NCBI RefSeq assembly: GCF_003255815.1 | Contig: NC_037677.1 | Coordinates: 110,746,936-110,810,935, forward strand | Length of the DNA stretch: 64,000 nucleotides | DNA from: Theropithecus gelada | Taxonomy: Eukaryota; Chordata; Mammalia; Primates; Cercopithecidae | Direction of reading: 5' to 3' | Shown: one piece after another, positions 49,859-59,739 of the stretch | Position numbering within the stretch: the stretch's first letter is position 1 | Layout of the letters: every line of letters begins with the position of its first letter | Program-made: the position numbers and the translations under genes | The notes under the pieces: model-generated | Told to the model about the DNA's origin: nothing | Databases searched by the model: none | The model's input: only the letters and a program-made list of their open reading frames with translations

Positions 49859-50075
49859 CCCACTTCTCCAAGCCTCAGGCCACACCCTAACGAGGCTGCT
49901 GGAGCTGTGGCTCAGGGGCCAACTTTCCCATAACGGGGTCCGACCAGTCAAGAGTGGGAGGAAAAGACCGCGGTGAGAAACAGCCGACGCCTCACTCCCT
50001 CAGCCGCGGTTTCCCCAAGCCCCTGCGGAGCTGACACATCAACAAAGATGGCGGCGACGCTGAAGCCGGCCCGGT
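49859..50075 (-). other. CCDC186: CCDC186 non-coding exon 1 (5' UTR; upstream limit approximate)
   Basis: The donor AAGTGGG|GTGAGTG is a strong splice site at 49859/49858 in minus-strand sense. It would join the acceptor at 39161, leaving a 10.7-kb first intron. The upstream limit is inferred from the CpG island and a YY1-like AAGATGGCGGC at about 50045; no TATA box is seen. The exon contains two short upstream ORFs (ATG TGT CAG... and ATG GGA AAG TTG...), both closing inside the exon. It overlaps the mir-2110 hairpin if transcription starts near 50060. Confidence 0.7.
49949..50025 (-). ncRNA. MIR2110: microRNA precursor mir-2110
   Basis: Minus-strand reading starts CAGGGGCTTGGGGAAACC and ends TCCTCCCACTCTTG. 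It matches human hsa-mir-2110 as I recall it, which also lies at the 5' end of CCDC186. The predicted 5p mature product runs from 50018 down to 49997 and keeps the seed UGGGGAA. The two arms pair through GGGGAAAC / GGTCTTTTCCTCC plus a GC-rich stem. Differences from the recalled human hairpin lie after the seed (ACCGCGGC versus ACGGCCGC) and in a slightly longer terminal loop (77 versus 75 nt). Host: exon 1 or the promoter-proximal segment of CCDC186, same strand. Confidence 0.85.
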
Positions 50076-50176
50076 TACAGCTGAGGGGGCGGGGGCTCCC
50101 TGGAGGAACCAATCAACGCAGCGCGGGCGGGGTGACGCAGCACACCTTGAGGTCCTGGGTAACCTGTCTGCAGTAG
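50048..50176 (+). other. Divergent 42-codon open frame at the CCDC186 promoter
   Basis: AAGATGGCG gives an ATG with A at -3 and G at +4. The frame reads MAATLKPARLQLRGRGLPGG ... RSWVTCLQ. The ATG sits inside a YY1-like motif oriented to the plus strand, as in divergent promoters. No known protein recognised. More likely an upstream antisense RNA than a coding gene. Confidence 0.25.
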
Positions 50177-50179
50177 GCG

Positions 50180-52290
50180 GGGCCGGCGGAACTCACCTCC
50201 CACCTCGCCGCCCGGGAGGCCCCGCCCCGCACTCAACCGGGCTGGGCACCCACGCCCCCGCGACCTGGAAAGCCGACTCTACTGCCCCTTGGTATTGTCC
50301 TTCCTCTTACGCTCCTCCCGAGCCACGCAGGTTGTTTCTTTCTGCAGGACGCTCTTGTTGGCTATTACTCCTCCTCACCCTTTGGCCTGCATGAGTCCGG
50401 GACATAAAGCAATAAAAGAGAATTTGAAATTGGTGGCTTCCCGGCTCTGGTGCGTAAACCTTGCACCTTACGTGGGCGGAATCGGCTGGAGCAGGCTACC
50501 TGTCAGGTCGACGATTCAGCCCTGGGGGAGACGTCGGGGGGTTCCACAAGAGCGCGTTCGTGTCTTCAGCGTGGCGCTGTTACCATTGTTTAATAATAAA
50601 CTGCTGGTGCCTTCGTCTCTGGCTCCAGACTGAGCGCACTGATGGTAGGAAGTGTCCTCTCGCGGCTGGGTAACCTGGCACGCAGCATGGCAACAAAAAG
50701 TGTATTGGGTACAGTTGCCTCCCTGGAGCCAGAGAAGGAAGGTCAGCAGTTCAGTCTCTGGAGGTTTTGCAAACCTCCTCAGTCCGGAGAAACAGTGTTC
50801 TTTGGTTTAGGACTTACACACATCACATGAATGAAAATAGCTAATTCAGACAATTCTGCAATGTAAGAGTTTGTAAAGCAAAACTTACTACTGCTCTGTT
50901 AAATTTCTTCGATACTGTTGGCAAAACACACACACGGAGGTGTAATGGCACCTCACTCCTTAAATGAAGGTACTACATTGAACGAAGCACATTTTGCAGT
51001 TAAAGTGTCTTGTCACAGAAAATGAATGATTTGACTTTAAAACAAATCGACCAAACCTTCCTAGGGAGACATTAATCCACGGGGAAAAAACCGAAGAAAT
51101 CTTAAGCTGTTTTCAGTACTCGTCAGTAATAACATTGGTATTGCTACTTCTGAATATTCATGAATTTATAATTAGTATAAAGTATCTTTGTGAACCAAGT
51201 TTTTCACTATAAAAGATACACAAATATAAACCAAAGACATTACATTAAAATTCTGCAATCCTATATTTGAATTTACAAAAATGAGAATTAACTCATGGTA
51301 CATTTTTTTCATGAAAAAAAGGTGTGTCCACTGAAAACTCCTAGAACAGTGACCAACCCATTGCACACTCCTGTTCTCCAGATTATGATCTCTAAATAGC
51401 ATTTCCCAGAAAAAGTTACTTTGGCTCCTCTTGGAGGTTAAGTGCTGATTCTCAGTAGGGGCAAGAAATATGCAAGATAGCCTAGGACATGTTGGTTGTA
51501 GCAGAAAGCAAGGAAGAAAGCAAAGATAACATGAACTGTGCCCAAAAGACTCAGAAGGCAGTTCAAAGATGCTGCAACTTCTCAAACAGGACAAATTTAG
51601 CATTCAAAAATGATAACAGCAATGGGTTACACATTATGTAAAAAATCAGTGAGTGCATTTATTTTTTTTAATGTCATTGACCCTCTTGGAAAGATGCCAA
51701 CGAGTCATTACAATCTGAGAACTGATAAAGGTAAAGAATCAAGCATTCATCCTACCTTTCCTGCTGCAAACTGAATGTCAATGAGATAGTCAATGTGGGG
51801 AAGTTCTTCTCTATAGAACTCCATGTACTAATTGCAAAAAGAAAGATAGATGATCACCATTTTGCAAACCCTGACGAACTTATGGATCTAGGTAATGATC
51901 ATCTGTGAATCTAGAACTATTAGATGAAAAAATGATAGGAAGCTTCGCATTGTAATGGATGGATGGGGCTGACACCACTTGAACCTACTAGATCAATCTT
52001 AATATCCTCCAAAGTGAAACCACTACATACTGTGTATTTTCTGAAATGCTGCAATAGAGAATCACACCACCACCTGTGACGTATTCCTGCCAGGGGGATG
52101 CAATCAACAAAATTGAATGGGGGAAAAGAAACAAACAAACAAACAAAAAATCCCTGCAGTTACTGTAATAAATAAATTGCAAGAGAAGTACAGGATTGAA
52201 AGAGAAACCCCTTTTAAAAATAAATCATTGAGTGCAAATACAGGATGTTTTGATCCTGATTTGAACATATCAACAATTTAACACTTGAAT
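50180..52290. other. Intergenic spacer between CCDC186 and TDRD1, left part
   Basis: Mostly unrecognised. The first 450 bases are still fairly GC-rich. A 72-nt open, splice-site-flanked segment lies on the minus strand (51756-51827). No gene supported. Confidence 0.5.
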
Positions 52291-52420
52291 GGCTGGGTGT
52301 GGTGGCTCACACCTCTAATCCTAGCACTTTGGGAGGCCAAGGTGGGCTGCTTGAGCTCAGGAGTTTGAGACCAGCTTGGGCAACACAGTGGGATCCGATC
52401 TCTAAAAAGAAAATTAAAAA
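52291..52420 (+). repeat. Alu left-monomer (FLAM-like)
   Basis: 'ggctgggtgtggtggctcac' to 'tgggatccgatctctaaaaa'. Confidence 0.82.
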
Positions 52421-52479
52421 ATAACATTTGAGGTATCTGGAAATGTTTAGTATTAATTTTATGATATTAAGAAATTATG

Positions 52480-52655
52480 ACCAGGCACTATGGCTCACAC
52501 CTGTAATCCCAGCTACTGAGTCAGGGTGATAGCTTGAGTCCAGCAGTTCAAGTGTGCAGTGAGCTATGACTGTGCCACTATAGTCTGGGAGCAAGACCCT
52601 GTCAGAGAGAAAGGAAAGGACAGGAAAGGAGAAAAAGGAGAAAGGAAAGGAAAGC
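52480..52655 (+). repeat. Alu fragment with internal deletion and GGAAA-rich tail
   Basis: 'accaggcactatggctcaca' jumps to 'cccagctactgagtcaggg'. The tail is (GGAAA)n at about 52611-52655. Confidence 0.82.
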
Positions 52656-53632
52656 AAGAGAAATTACTGTTTTTAAAGTTGGGATAAGTTTTGGTGATGT
52701 TACTTAAAAGTGGTTATCTCAAAGACACCCACTTACAATATTTTTGGATGAAAAGGATACAATATCCCAGAAAGTAATAAAGTGCTTAACAAATAAAATA
52801 CCACCTGATGATAGCATGTGAAAGAACACAAACCAACTGAAAGAGCTCCCTGTGGCCAAAGCTGGAAAAATCTGAGCAAGGAAATACAGTAGTATTGGAT
52901 TATAAAAGTATAAAATAAATATCCATGAGTCCATTATTAAATTAGTAAATGGAGAAGAGACAAATCTCCTGTGCAGAAGAATTTCAAATAATTTCTGTAG
53001 ATACTGCACCCTCAAAGAGGGACAACATAACTCCCTACTCCTTAAATGTGGGCTTCAAATAATAGCTTCCTTCCAAAGTGTATAGTATGAAAAGGGTAGG
53101 GGAAAAAAAGAATATAGTAGAAAGACCTAACAAACACTACCACAGTCAGATGACTAAGTCCTACATCAATTGTCATAATCATATTCATAGGATGTACGCT
53201 TGATATGATGCAATAAAAATGGCATTTTTACCCTCTGTGATCTTCCTCCCAATAACCCATAACTCCTTTCTCTACCAGCAGAAAAACATCAGATAAATTC
53301 CAAAAGTAGGGCATCCTATAAAACGCCTGACAGTACTCCTGGAAGCTTGACGTCAGGGTCATCAAAACAAAAAGTCTAAGGAAGTCGCATGGCCAAGAAG
53401 AGCCTAAGGGTCTATGAAAACTAAATGAAATATGATGTCCTGATGAGATCTTGCATCAGAAAAGAGACAGTAGGTAAAAACTAAGGAAATCAAAATGGTG
53501 GACTTTAATTAATAATGTATCAATGTTGGTTCCTTAATTGTAACAAATGTATCATGCTAATAGACCATGCTAATAATAGGGGAAATGATGTGACTTCGGT
53601 CAGAACTTTGTCCAGCACTTTCCTTTCTTTTT

Positions 53633-53953
53633 CTTTCTTTTTTTTTTTTTTTTTTTTTTGAGATAGAGTCTCGCTCTGCTGCCCAGGCTGGAGTGCAGTG
53701 GCATGATCTCTGCTTGCTGAAACCTCCGCCTCCCAGGTTCAGGCGATTCTCCTGCCTTAGTCTCCCAAGTAGCTGGGATTACAGGCACCCGCCATGACAC
53801 CCGGCTAATTTAAAAAAAAAAATTGTTTTTTTAGTAGAGACGGGGTTTCACCATGTTGGCCAGGCTGGTCTCGAACTCCTGACCTCAAGTGATCTGCCCA
53901 CCTCGGCCTCCCCAAGTGCTGGGATTACAGGCGTGAGCCACCACGCCCAGCCA
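53633..53953 (-). repeat. AluS-like with target-site duplication
   Basis: 'ccagcacttt' lies on both sides (53611 and 53952). Inserted into the old LINE-like element. Confidence 0.92.
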
Positions 53954-54929
53954 GCACTTTAATTTCACTATTCTGTAAATCTGAAACTGCTCTAAAAAAT
54001 AAAATGTATTAAAAATGTATATCAACTAAAGAAAAAAAATCAGGCTTTTAAATAATTGAAGTTAGTTTGATTCAGAGTCTTACGGAGGACTGCAACCAGG
54101 GAGATCCCAGAAAATTTCTGTTAAAACTACTCCAAAGCAGTGTGTCAGCACACTTTAAATATTAGGTGGTAGAGGTTATGCCCAGGGGTTACATTAAAAG
54201 TGCCCAGAAGCTATATAAGATAAAAATCTCTTCAAAGTTTGGGTGCGAGAGTAAGTCTAGGCATCATCATTAATCCTATCCGTTATGTACAGAAAAAGGC
54301 AAAGGCTAGATCTCTGAATGTATCTTTTCTAAAAATGCAGTGATTCTGAGAGGTGGGAACCTGAATTCCATCCTGCTTACGCACTCTTCAAGGGATTCTT
54401 CTGGAGGGCTGAGAAGTTACTAAGTCAGGCGGTCTGAAATCATGCTGACAAACACAATGAACAAAGCTTTTTCACAGTGAGGGAGGACTATGCTGGGGGC
54501 CAGAAGCGGAGGTTTGCTACTTTGTCTCACATTTACAATTCTCGGATTTGCTTCAAAACATTGCCGGAAGAGTGCTTGGGGTGCAAATGTAGACAAGATT
54601 AACCATGAATTGATAAGGTAGAAACTAGATGACAGGTACACAAGGGTTCCCTTCCTATGAAATTGTTAGGAAAGTTCCATAGCAAAAAAAAAAAAAAAAA
54701 AAAAAGCTTGTATTTAAGTAACACCAACAGGTACAAACGCATGCCCTCAGTCAGGAAGAAAAGAAAAAAGTATAAGCACGTGTGTGTTTAACAGGCAGAG
54801 GCAGTTGATTTGGAAAACCTTGGAAGACTTTTAAGTGGGTACGGCGACCCAAGTGACCTTCAAGGGGACAAAGTCTGCATCTTTGCGCCCAAAATTTGCC
54901 GAAGACGTTGCCAGAGACATCTTTCTAGA

Positions 54930-55260
54930 AGAAGCTAGAAGAAAATAAAGTTTCTGCAAAGGAACTTTTTGAGCCTGCAACTAGAGCACAAGCCGCTTCC
55001 GGGGAAGGCGGAGGGAGCACGTGGGCACATTGAGTTGCACGTGGACGCGGAGTGCGCAGGCGTGCGCAGGCGTGCGCAGGGGCCGGGAAGGCGCAGTCCG
55101 GATTGGAGGCGAGGGGAGTGCCGGACGCATCCCAGGCGGCGGGGCTCCCAGCATAGGCAGTCGCCACCGCCGCCAGGCCGCAGAGACAGGTTCGGGTCCG
55201 CGGTCCTCTTGCCCCTTTCCAGGTCAGGATTCCCAGGCGTATAGGGGAGGGAGAGAGCCT
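54930..55260 (+). promoter_or_regulatory. TDRD1: TDRD1 promoter / probable first-exon region (CpG-rich)
   Basis: GC-rich, CpG-dense island with no TATA box. Seen: ETS-type CTTCCGG at 54996-55002, and three tandem TGCGCAGG-type units at 55053-55080 resembling half NRF1 sites. Another ETS core, ACTTCCGGG, lies at 55454-55462. A possible exon-1 donor is CCAG|GTCAGG at about 55222, but this is not certain. Methylation of a CpG promoter is the known control of TDRD1 outside the germline. Confidence 0.65.
55053..55080. repeat. Tandem 10-bp repeat, three copies, NRF1-like
   Basis: GTGCGCAGGC repeated head-to-tail nearly three times. The reverse strand reads TGCGCACGCC, close to the NRF1 site. Confidence 0.85.
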
Positions 55261-55769
55261 GCATGAAGGGGAAGGGAGGGGACTTCGGTCGTTGGGGGCC
55301 AGACGTTGGGCGCTGGAGACGTTGAGGTTGGGCGTTGAGCGGGTACAAGGGGCCTGGAAGTGGAGAGAGGAGACTTGGAACCTTGGCTGCGAAGGGCAGG
55401 TCTAAAGTTGGAGGGTTTGGTGTGGGAGGATTCTCTATGAGTTTGGAAATAGCACTTCCGGGCATCACTCCTTCAAATGCAAACGTTCACCTTCTCTCTA
55501 AGAGAAACTTGCATGTGGATTCACTGCCTTTGTTTGACTAAAAACTGCAATACAAACAATATTAACACTAGACTTTCTTTTCCCCACTTTCCTCCTATAG
55601 GAAAGGAAGATGCGCTAGGGCATTCACTTAGATGTGGGTCAGCTGGCGCTGGTTTGTTTAAGGAGTGCCTGCTGTGTGCCAATAGCTTTTCTGGGCTCTA
55701 GGGTCCTTGCTATAAATAACGTTAGCCCTGCTGGGCCTCTGAACTAAGGGAACTGATGCTTCCAGCTTC

Positions 55770-56235
55770 CTTAGTGAGGCAGCACGGTGCTGTGTGCTAA
55801 AATCCAAGGCCGTGGAGGCTGACCTGCGTTTTCATCTAAACTGTGTAAGGTGCTGGCCCCGGGGGGTTTGGTAAGTTATTCCAGCTTCCCATGTCTCCCT
55901 TGTTTATCTGTAGGAATAACGAAATAAAAATACTTTAGTCCTCAAATTATTTTCATCTTAAACCTGCAAGCTGGTTCCACAGGAATGGAAGAAATTTCGT
56001 GCTTGTAGGAGTGGTATAAAAGTAAAGCAGAAATAATAGCTGCCCTTCGAGCCCTTGAAGTACTAGCCAAGTGATTTACTTCGTCTCTCATTTAATCCTC
56101 GTGATTAGGATTTATGAGGAAGCTAACTACTGCACTCCGCATTTTACAGTCGCTGAATCCTAGAAAGATGAAGTGATTTGCCCAAGATAGTGTGGCTAAA
56201 TGAGGAAGACGAGACTTACCTGGCTAACTTCAGAG
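55770..56235 (+). repeat. MIR/L2-age remnants
   Basis: 'ggctgacctgcgttttcatc' (MIR-like), then 'gcattttacagtcgctgaat' and 'gatttgcccaagatagtgtg' (another ancient SINE/LINE). Confidence 0.55.
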
Positions 56236-56317
56236 CTCATGCTTTACTGAACCATTGCGTTTTATCTCTTCAAAGCCGGAGTGTATTTTGTTGCTGCTGC
56301 TGCTGCTACTGTTGTTG

Positions 56318-56604
56318 TTTTTGAGACGGAGTTTCACTCTTGTTGCCCAGGTTGGAGTGCAATGGCGCAATCCCGGCTCACTGCAACCTCCACCTCCTGG
56401 GTTCAAGCGATTCTCCGGCCTCAGCCTCCCGAGTAGCTGGGATTACAGGTACCAGCCACCACGCCCTGCTACTTTTTGTATTTTTAGTAGAGACAGCGTT
56501 TCACCATGTTGGCCAAGCTGGTCTCAAACTCCTCAGCTCAGGTGATTCACCCACTTCAGCCTTTAAAGTGCTGAGATTACAGGCGCGAGCTACGGCGTCC
56601 AGCC
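56318..56604 (-). repeat. Alu
   Basis: Antisense Alu between diverged copies of 'aaagccggagtgt' (before) and 'aaaaccggagtgt' (after). Preceded by a (TGC)n/TTG run at 56291-56318. Confidence 0.92.
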
Positions 56605-57406
56605 AAAACCGGAGTGTTTTCTTTGACTGGAATGGTTTTTGCAGAATACATAGGATTGCCAGAAAATGAAAGCAAACATTAGAGAAGGAAAAAAATGACA
56701 GCTGAGTATCTCTGCGTGCACTTTTAATGTTAAAAGAACTCTAACCTGTGGTGTCCTAGAGGGAAAAGAAATGACTTACCCCACTGTATCTTAGGAAGCT
56801 CCCAGCAACATCAGGGAGGACCGGTAGGATTCCAAAGAAAAGAGAGGGTCTACCCTTAGGGAGCTTCAGGTCTTAGTGGGTTCAAAGCGTGAAGTACAGA
56901 ACAAAGAGATCTAGAAATATGAGCCCTCATTTTTGCCTGTAGCACTATAGAAATGAGTCACTTTCAGTTCACTACTTTTTTAGTACATCAGTGATTCCCA
57001 ATTCTAAGAAAGTCAGGTACTCTCTAACGTAAAGAAATGTTGAGACCCTTCTAGTTTACCTTTTGTGTTAGCTGAATCAACATTTAAATACTGTGGATTC
57101 CAGAATGATTAATATTTGTTTTTATCACTAGTAGCATGTAAAAGTAGTAGATTGTATGTAGGGGAAATTACTTATTTTAAAACTGGGTGAGGTTAACCCA
57201 TGTGGTTTCAGGGCCTTTGCAGTAATAATCTGTCACATTTGTTTACCTGGGTATCAAATCTAAAGCGTGAGGTTGGGAATCAAAGAGTATTATGCCATAG
57301 GGCCTGCCTACTTGTGATTCAAATATTCCCAGTGGTTGACACAGGATGAAACCAAGTAGGAATAGATGCTCAGTCTTACTGGTGTTTTGTAATGTTAAAA
57401 ATTTAT

Positions 57407-57695
57407 GGCTGGGTGCAGTGGCTCACACCTGTAATTCCAGCACTTTGGGAGGCGGAGGCGGACAGATCACGAGGTCAGGAGTTTGAGACCAGTCTCGTGA
57501 AACCCCATCTCTACTAAAAATACAAAAATTAGCCGGGCGTGGTGGGGCATGCCTGTAGTCCCAGCTAATTGGGAGGGCTGGGGCAGGAGAATTGCTTGAA
57601 CCTGGGACACGGAGGTTGCAGTGAGCCCGAGATCGTGCCACTGCACTCCAGCTTGGACAACAGAGCGAGACAACGCCTCAAAAAAATAAATAATT
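57407..57695 (+). repeat. Alu
   Basis: 'ggctgggtgcagtggctcac' start, A tail with AAAT; short deletion in the left arm. Confidence 0.92.
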
Positions 57696-57699
57696 CACC

Positions 57700-59130
57700 C
57701 TTAAGAGCCTGTTCTGTATCCCAGTTGTGGTGGCTGCCTAAGTCTATGCCTGCCTTACATTCATAAAACTGTAAATCAGTGTATGTGTAATGGTATGGTA
57801 ATTGCATATTTAAAAATAAATTCCAAAAGGTTTTAGGTGACTGAATGTTTTATGTGGATTCACGGTAGTACTGGCCACCTGCTCCAAAAGCTAATGCATA
57901 AGTGGTAATAGTGTTCAAAGTCAGGGACATTCTGACTTTCCTGTTGACGGGCTGCCAACCTGTGTCTGGGATCCTGTGTTCCATTATGAGAGTCATGTCA
58001 GTATAAGAGTCTCATGTTTTTGAGAGGTTGTGGTTACAGGGCAGCAACAGTTGGGAAGGGAACCATTTTACAAAATGGTTCCAATGCAGCACGATTGGCT
58101 GTCCCAAATGAAAGGAAACAAGAAGTTTGTGGTCCCAGAACAGGTGTAGATGTCTATTTGCCCTGGGTGTTGTAATGAAAATTCCTGAACAGGGTGAGTC
58201 CTTCAAACATTGTCCAAATATTCCACCATAGGGTGAACCTTTTAAGTATAAATCCTCTGTTTGCTACTTAAACTTTATAGTAAGTCTAACGCTGATGCCG
58301 TTTCTAAAGTCAAATATATTTACTAATTTTTGGATTTTGGAGGAATCGTTGTGAGACATGAAGTTTGTTATTAAATTTCAGTAAACTTCATAGCCTGATG
58401 TGCTTAAGACTTAAGCACATCACTTAAGACTGCCGGATGTCATTTCAGACAGCAGGTGTCATTTTCAGTGAACAGGTTGGCATGAAAACAGTGCAATAGT
58501 GCATTTAAAATAGTTTTTATCATATGAATATCTTTTGAATGCCTAGTTCTATAAAACACCATGGTGGATACTGCAGGAAATCAGAGGTATTTTTGTTTAG
58601 ATTTTTAAAAATAAGAGTTCCTGCACTCAAGCAACTTAATTTAAATGACAGATATAACTGTCTGTAGGTAACTGTAATACAGGGTAGTGAGGCGCTGACT
58701 GTAGATTGATTGGCAGCCTGCGTTACTAAATAAAGATAGTGTTATGAAAGACGATCTCGGGTGTAACACAGCAGCCTACTGAGGATCCAACTCAGTGTCT
58801 TGAGAAGAAGATAACTGTACGCTAGTTTTATGGTTTAAATATTGCTGTGATCCTTTACTTGATTTAGAATTAAGTTACCACATTTTTGGAAAAAAGGTTT
58901 ACTGTTAGCTACTTCAGTCTTAAAAATGTTTTCATCTATAAAAACAATTCATTCAATATAATTTGGAAAATGTAGTGAAAAAGATATCCTCATCAACCCA
59001 CCTACTCCGGAATACTCATTGTTATTTATAATGTAATATGTTTCATTCATCTTTTTTTAACCTGCAGTTTTGATTTTCTTTTGCAGTTATAATTATATTG
59101 AATATACAGGTTTTTTCCTGCTTTTTCATT
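57700..59130 (+). other. TDRD1 intron 1, repeat-poor part
   Basis: No repeat or exon recognised in 1.4 kb, apart from the small palindrome at 58397-58421. Confidence 0.6.
58397..58421. repeat. 25-bp perfect palindrome
   Basis: GATGTGCTTAAG, a single A, then CTTAAGCACATC: 12-bp arms without mismatch. CTTAAGA(C) occurs a further time just after. Confidence 0.95.
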
Positions 59131-59136
59131 TGCCAT

Positions 59137-59440
59137 TCTTTTTTTTTTTTTTTGAGATGGAGTCTCGCTCTGTCGTCCAGGCTGGAGTGCTGCAGTGGCG
59201 CTGTCTGGACTCACTGCAAGCTCTGCCTCCCGGGTTCACACCATTCTCCTGCCTCAGCCTCCCGAGTAGCTGGGACTACAGGTGCCCGCCACCACGCCCA
59301 GCTAATATTTTGTATTTTTTAGGAGAGATGGAGTTTCACTGTGTTAGTCAGGATGGTCTTGATCTCCTGACCTCGTGATACGCCCACCTCAGCCTCCCAA
59401 AGTGCTGGGATTACAGGCGTAAGCCACCGCGTCCAGCCTC
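59137..59440 (-). repeat. AluY-like with target-site duplication
   Basis: 'tcatttgccattct' on both sides (about 59126 and 59439). Confidence 0.95.
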
Positions 59441-59536
59441 ATTTGCCATTCTAGTAGACATTTTAACAGTGTTTCTGGAAACTAAGATTCTGAATGATAG
59501 TGTAATAGTCTGTCTATTAAAGGCATCACAGTTAAC

Positions 59537-59738
59537 TTTTTTTTTTTTTTGAGACAGTCTCGCTTTGTTGCCCAAGCTAGAGTGCAGTGGCACAATTTCG
59601 GCTCGCTGCAACCTCTGCCTCCCAGGTTCAGGTGATTCTCCCACCTCAGCCTCCTGAGTAGCTGGGATTACAGGAGCCCACCACTCCTCAGCCTCCTAAA
59701 GTGCTGAGATTACAGGTGTGAGCAACTGCGTCCGGGCC
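59537..59738 (-). repeat. Alu with internal deletion
   Basis: Antisense Alu; jumps from 'ggagcccaccactcc' to 'tcagcctcctaaagtgctg', losing about 100 bp. Confidence 0.88.
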
Positions 59739-59739
59739 T

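Larger units (their letters stand above)
49500..50250. promoter_or_regulatory. CpG island and TATA-less promoter of CCDC186
   Basis: This is a GC-rich, CpG-dense block in otherwise AT-rich sequence. Elements seen: CCAAT at 50109-50113, a GGGCGGGG Sp1-type box running into TGACGCA (CRE/ATF-like) at about 50125-50138, and AAGATGGCGGC (YY1-like) at about 50045. This mix is typical of housekeeping, often bidirectional promoters. Several open frames here come from GC richness rather than genes. Confidence 0.8.
51900..54000 (+). mobile_element. Old LINE-like 3' segment, fragmented
   Basis: 'gatcctgatttgaacatatc', 'tgatattaagaaattatga', 'gtaaaaactaaggaaatc', 'aataatgtatcaatgttggt' and 'gtaaatctgaaactgctcta' occur in the order of a common ancient mammalian repeat 3' UTR (L1M-like by memory). 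It is interrupted by Alu pieces. A second piece at about 54530-54660 has 'gatttgcttcaaaacattgc' and 'gatgacaggtacacaagggt'. Confidence 0.5.

Noticed and set aside
54935..55468. 177-codon minus-strand frame at the TDRD1 island
   Set aside because: Pro/Arg-rich, GC-driven; antisense to the TDRD1 promoter, with overlapping open frames in other phases and no recognised domain.
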